Shown here piece by piece: positions 18,999-20,545 of a stretch of DNA of 20,545 nt; the first letter of the stretch is position 1, and each line of letters opens with the position of its first letter. The notes beneath the pieces are model-generated. The model was not told the DNA's origin, did not search any database, and worked only from the letters and a program-made list of their open reading frames with translations. The DNA is from Rhodoluna sp. GTDB lineage: Bacteria > Actinomycetota > Actinomycetes > Actinomycetales > Microbacteriaceae. The DNA is taken from the NCBI GenBank assembly GCA_016462375.1, contig JAEMTJ010000023.1, forward strand, positions 1 to 20,545. The letters run 5' to 3'. Position numbers and translations under genes: made by a program.

Positions 18999-20545
18999 TC
19001 AACTGACCTTGGTCGTGCTCTTTGAAAGCCAAGTAGTTGCTGATGTTCCAGCGCTATTTCCAGAAACTAATACTGCGATGAACTTGCCTTTTTGCGCCTT
19101 CGCTAACTTAAGTGTGCTTTTGGTTGCGCCAGATATCTTTTTGCATGTGTTGGGAACTATGGCCTTGACAGTTGCTACCGTTTTACTGCAGGAATACCAC
19201 TGGTAGGTGATTGCTGGAGTTGGATATCCAGTCCAGGTGCCTTTTTTCGCCGCTAGCACCTTTGAAACTTTGGCAGTTCCAGAAACAGATGGTTTCACTG
19301 TAGCCACCGCTTTGGCTAGATCTCTAGTCCACTTGGCGTAAAGCGTGATGTCACTACCCGAAGCTGGTGTGTGCGGCCATGCAATCACTGAGCCGCCAGC
19401 AGTTGCTGACCAGCCGGCAAAAGTGTAACCAGTGCGCGTTGGCGAAGTAGGCGTAGGAAAATTTGCGAAGTAATCCTGAGCAGTTACTACTGATCCACCA
19501 GAGGTGTTGTAGGTAACTGTGTAAACTCCAATTGTTACAACAAGGCCACCCCAACTGTCTGTATCGCCAAAGCCAGTAGCTCCAGATTTGATGTAGGCCT
19601 TGGTGCCGTCAGCAAAATCATAAAATGAATCATCAGTATCTGGTGCATTCCCCAGAAAGTAAAAGCTGGTAAGTGACGTCGCGCCATAAAACCCAAGAAA
19701 ACCAATGGTTGTGACACCGGCTGGGATGGTGTAAGAAGTCCCAGTCTTTCCAGCCGGGTAGGCGATTAGTGTTGAAGAGTCTTTATTAAATAGCACCCCA
19801 TCAGTTGAACTGTAGTTTGGGTTTGCGCCATCGACTGTGATGCTGGTAAGTGCACTTGCGGCAGCGAACGCAGCACTACCGATGGTTGTGACACCTGCTG
19901 GGATGGTGATGCTGGTGATTGCACTTTCGCCAGCGAACGCTTCACTACCGATGGTTGTGACACCTTCCGGTATTACAACCGCGCCAGCACATGAGTATCC
20001 AGAAGACACCTCACCATCTAAGATTCTGTAGGTCGGGGTGCCAGTTGTCGTTAGCACACCCGTTGAACACAGGTAAAATCCATCAGCTAGGGGTTCGACT
20101 ATGACAGCAAGGCCATTCCAACTGGCTTCATCACCAAAGCCAGTGGCTCCAGCCCGGACGATGGCTTTTGCGCCGTCAGCAACATTCCAAAATGGCATCA
20201 TGCCAACAGAAGTTGGTGCATTCCCCAGAAAGTAAAAGCTGGTGAGTGTAGTTGCGCCATTGAACGCGTAATCACCGATGCTTGTGACACTTGCTGGGAT
20301 GGTGATGCTGGTAAGTAACGTTGCGCCAACGAATGCACCTTGTTCTATGGTTGTGAGCTGGCTACCGGATTCAAATGTAACCGTGGTGAGTGCAGTTGCG
20401 TTATAGAACGCAAAATTACCGATGGTTTCCAAACTTGCTGGGATCGTGATGTCCTCGAGTGCAGTTGCGCTCTGAAACGCGTAACCACCGATGGTTGTGA
20501 GCTGGCTACCGGATTCAAATGTAACCGTGGTGAGTGCAGTTGCGT
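18999..20545 (-). CDS. BspA-like leucine-rich-repeat surface protein, 5' end cut by window edge
   Basis: The minus frame is open from the right edge to the stop at 18999, at least 514 residues; the TTG at 20432 is not a real start because the repeats continue upstream. From the right edge come LRR_5/BspA-type repeats of 23 residues built on ATALTSITIPAGVTTIGSAAF, interrupted by variants with FYFLGNAP and by TGFGD-SWNGL segments. Then follows one InlB/Flg_new repeat (VTYNTSGGSVV to ITLYAKW) with FAGW, and a C-terminal Ig-like domain (SGTAKVSKVLAAKKGTWTG, QWYSC) common in actinobacterial secreted proteins. Two Cys near QWYSC and NTCKK may form a disulfide. Likely extracellular adhesion or surface binding. 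The ending lacks LPXTG, so anchoring is unclear. Confidence 0.87.
   Translation of the reverse strand, partial: ATALTTVTFESGSQLTTIGGYAFQSATALEDITIPASLETIGNFAFYNATALTTVTFESGSQLTTIEQGAFVGATLLTSITIPASVTSIGDYAFNGATTLTSFYFLGNAPTSVGMMPFWNVADGAKAIVRAGATGFGDEASWNGLAVIVEPLADGFYLCSTGVLTTTGTPTYRILDGEVSSGYSCAGAVVIPEGVTTIGSEAFAGESAITSITIPAGVTTIGSAAFAAASALTSITVDGANPNYSSTDGVLFNKDSSTLIAYPAGKTGTSYTIPAGVTTIGFLGFYGATSLTSFYFLGNAPDTDDSFYDFADGTKAYIKSGATGFGDTDSWGGLVVTIGVYTVTYNTSGGSVVTAQDYFANFPTPTSPTRTGYTFAGWSATAGGSVIAWPHTPASGSDITLYAKWTRDLAKAVATVKPSVSGTAKVSKVLAAKKGTWTGYPTPAITYQWYSCSKTVATVKAIVPNTCKKISGATKSTLKLAKAQKGKFIAVLVSGNSAGTSATTWLSKSTTKVS
19837..20545. repeat. Coding direct repeats of the LRR region
   Basis: The 23-codon repeats are close at the DNA level. 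A 41-bp stretch beginning GGCTACCGGATTC recurs exactly at 20362-20402 and 20505-20545, and the run GATGGTTGTGACACC occurs several times. Such near identity allows copy number change by recombination or slippage. Confidence 0.75.

Noticed and set aside
19837..20545. CRISPR array
   Set aside because: The regular repeats are 23-codon LRR units in one open frame; the parts between them are coding and similar to each other, not unique spacers.

Overview
The window looks like chromosomal DNA of a moderate-GC (visually near 47%) actinobacterium. A GTP-type PEP carboxykinase, a ROK repressor, starts that fit leaderless transcripts (a TANNNT box 6-7 nt before the start codon) and compact packing fit a small-genome freshwater or marine Microbacteriaceae (Luna/Aquiluna type). 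That assignment is inferred from gene content only.

Layout. (1) 1-1097, minus: N-terminal ~365 residues of a secreted GH16 glucanase, running off the left edge. (2) 1166-1737, minus: a ribbon-helix-helix antitoxin and a Doc/Fic-type toxin. (3) 1792-10048, minus: an eight-gene sugar operon. In transcription order it holds a TIM-barrel epimerase, a lipoprotein sugar-binding protein, a Gfo/Idh dehydrogenase, an RbsA-type ATPase, an RbsC-type permease, a second Gfo/Idh dehydrogenase, a second TIM-barrel epimerase and a small ABM-fold protein. A ROK repressor (10195-11376, plus) is divergent from it, and two perfect dyads lie in the shared promoter region. Two dehydrogenases plus two epimerases plus an RbsABC-type importer is the pattern described for levoglucosan (3-keto-sugar) catabolism. 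(4) 11383-15402: pckG, an NTF2-like protein and a TMEM175/DUF1211 channel-like protein, lying between two ~393-bp direct repeats. (5) 15441-18756: a GNAT acetyltransferase, then two small cargo blocks separated by three degenerate tRNA-Arg 3'-half fragments: a BNR-repeat lipoprotein with a Cys/His-rich metal-binding protein, then an OafA-type acyltransferase. (6) 18999-20545, minus: the C-terminal part of a BspA-like leucine-rich-repeat surface protein, running off the right edge.

Most interesting system. Each ~393-bp repeat encodes, behind a good Shine-Dalgarno, a 27-residue one-helix hydrophobic peptide with Asp8, Lys15 and Glu22 at exact heptad spacing. This resembles the charge pattern of the SOS toxin TisB. 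Upstream is a strongly structured leader. On the opposite strand there is a conserved TATACT box followed ~70-90 nt later by an intrinsic terminator, which would make a short RNA antisense to the leader. Hairpins are preserved although their sequences differ between copies, and a leader segment can pair either with an upstream arm or with the toxin Shine-Dalgarno. I propose two paralogous type I toxin-antitoxin loci of a family I do not recognise from Actinobacteria. The peptide, the duplication and the foldbacks are read directly from sequence; toxicity, the antisense RNA and the switch are inference.
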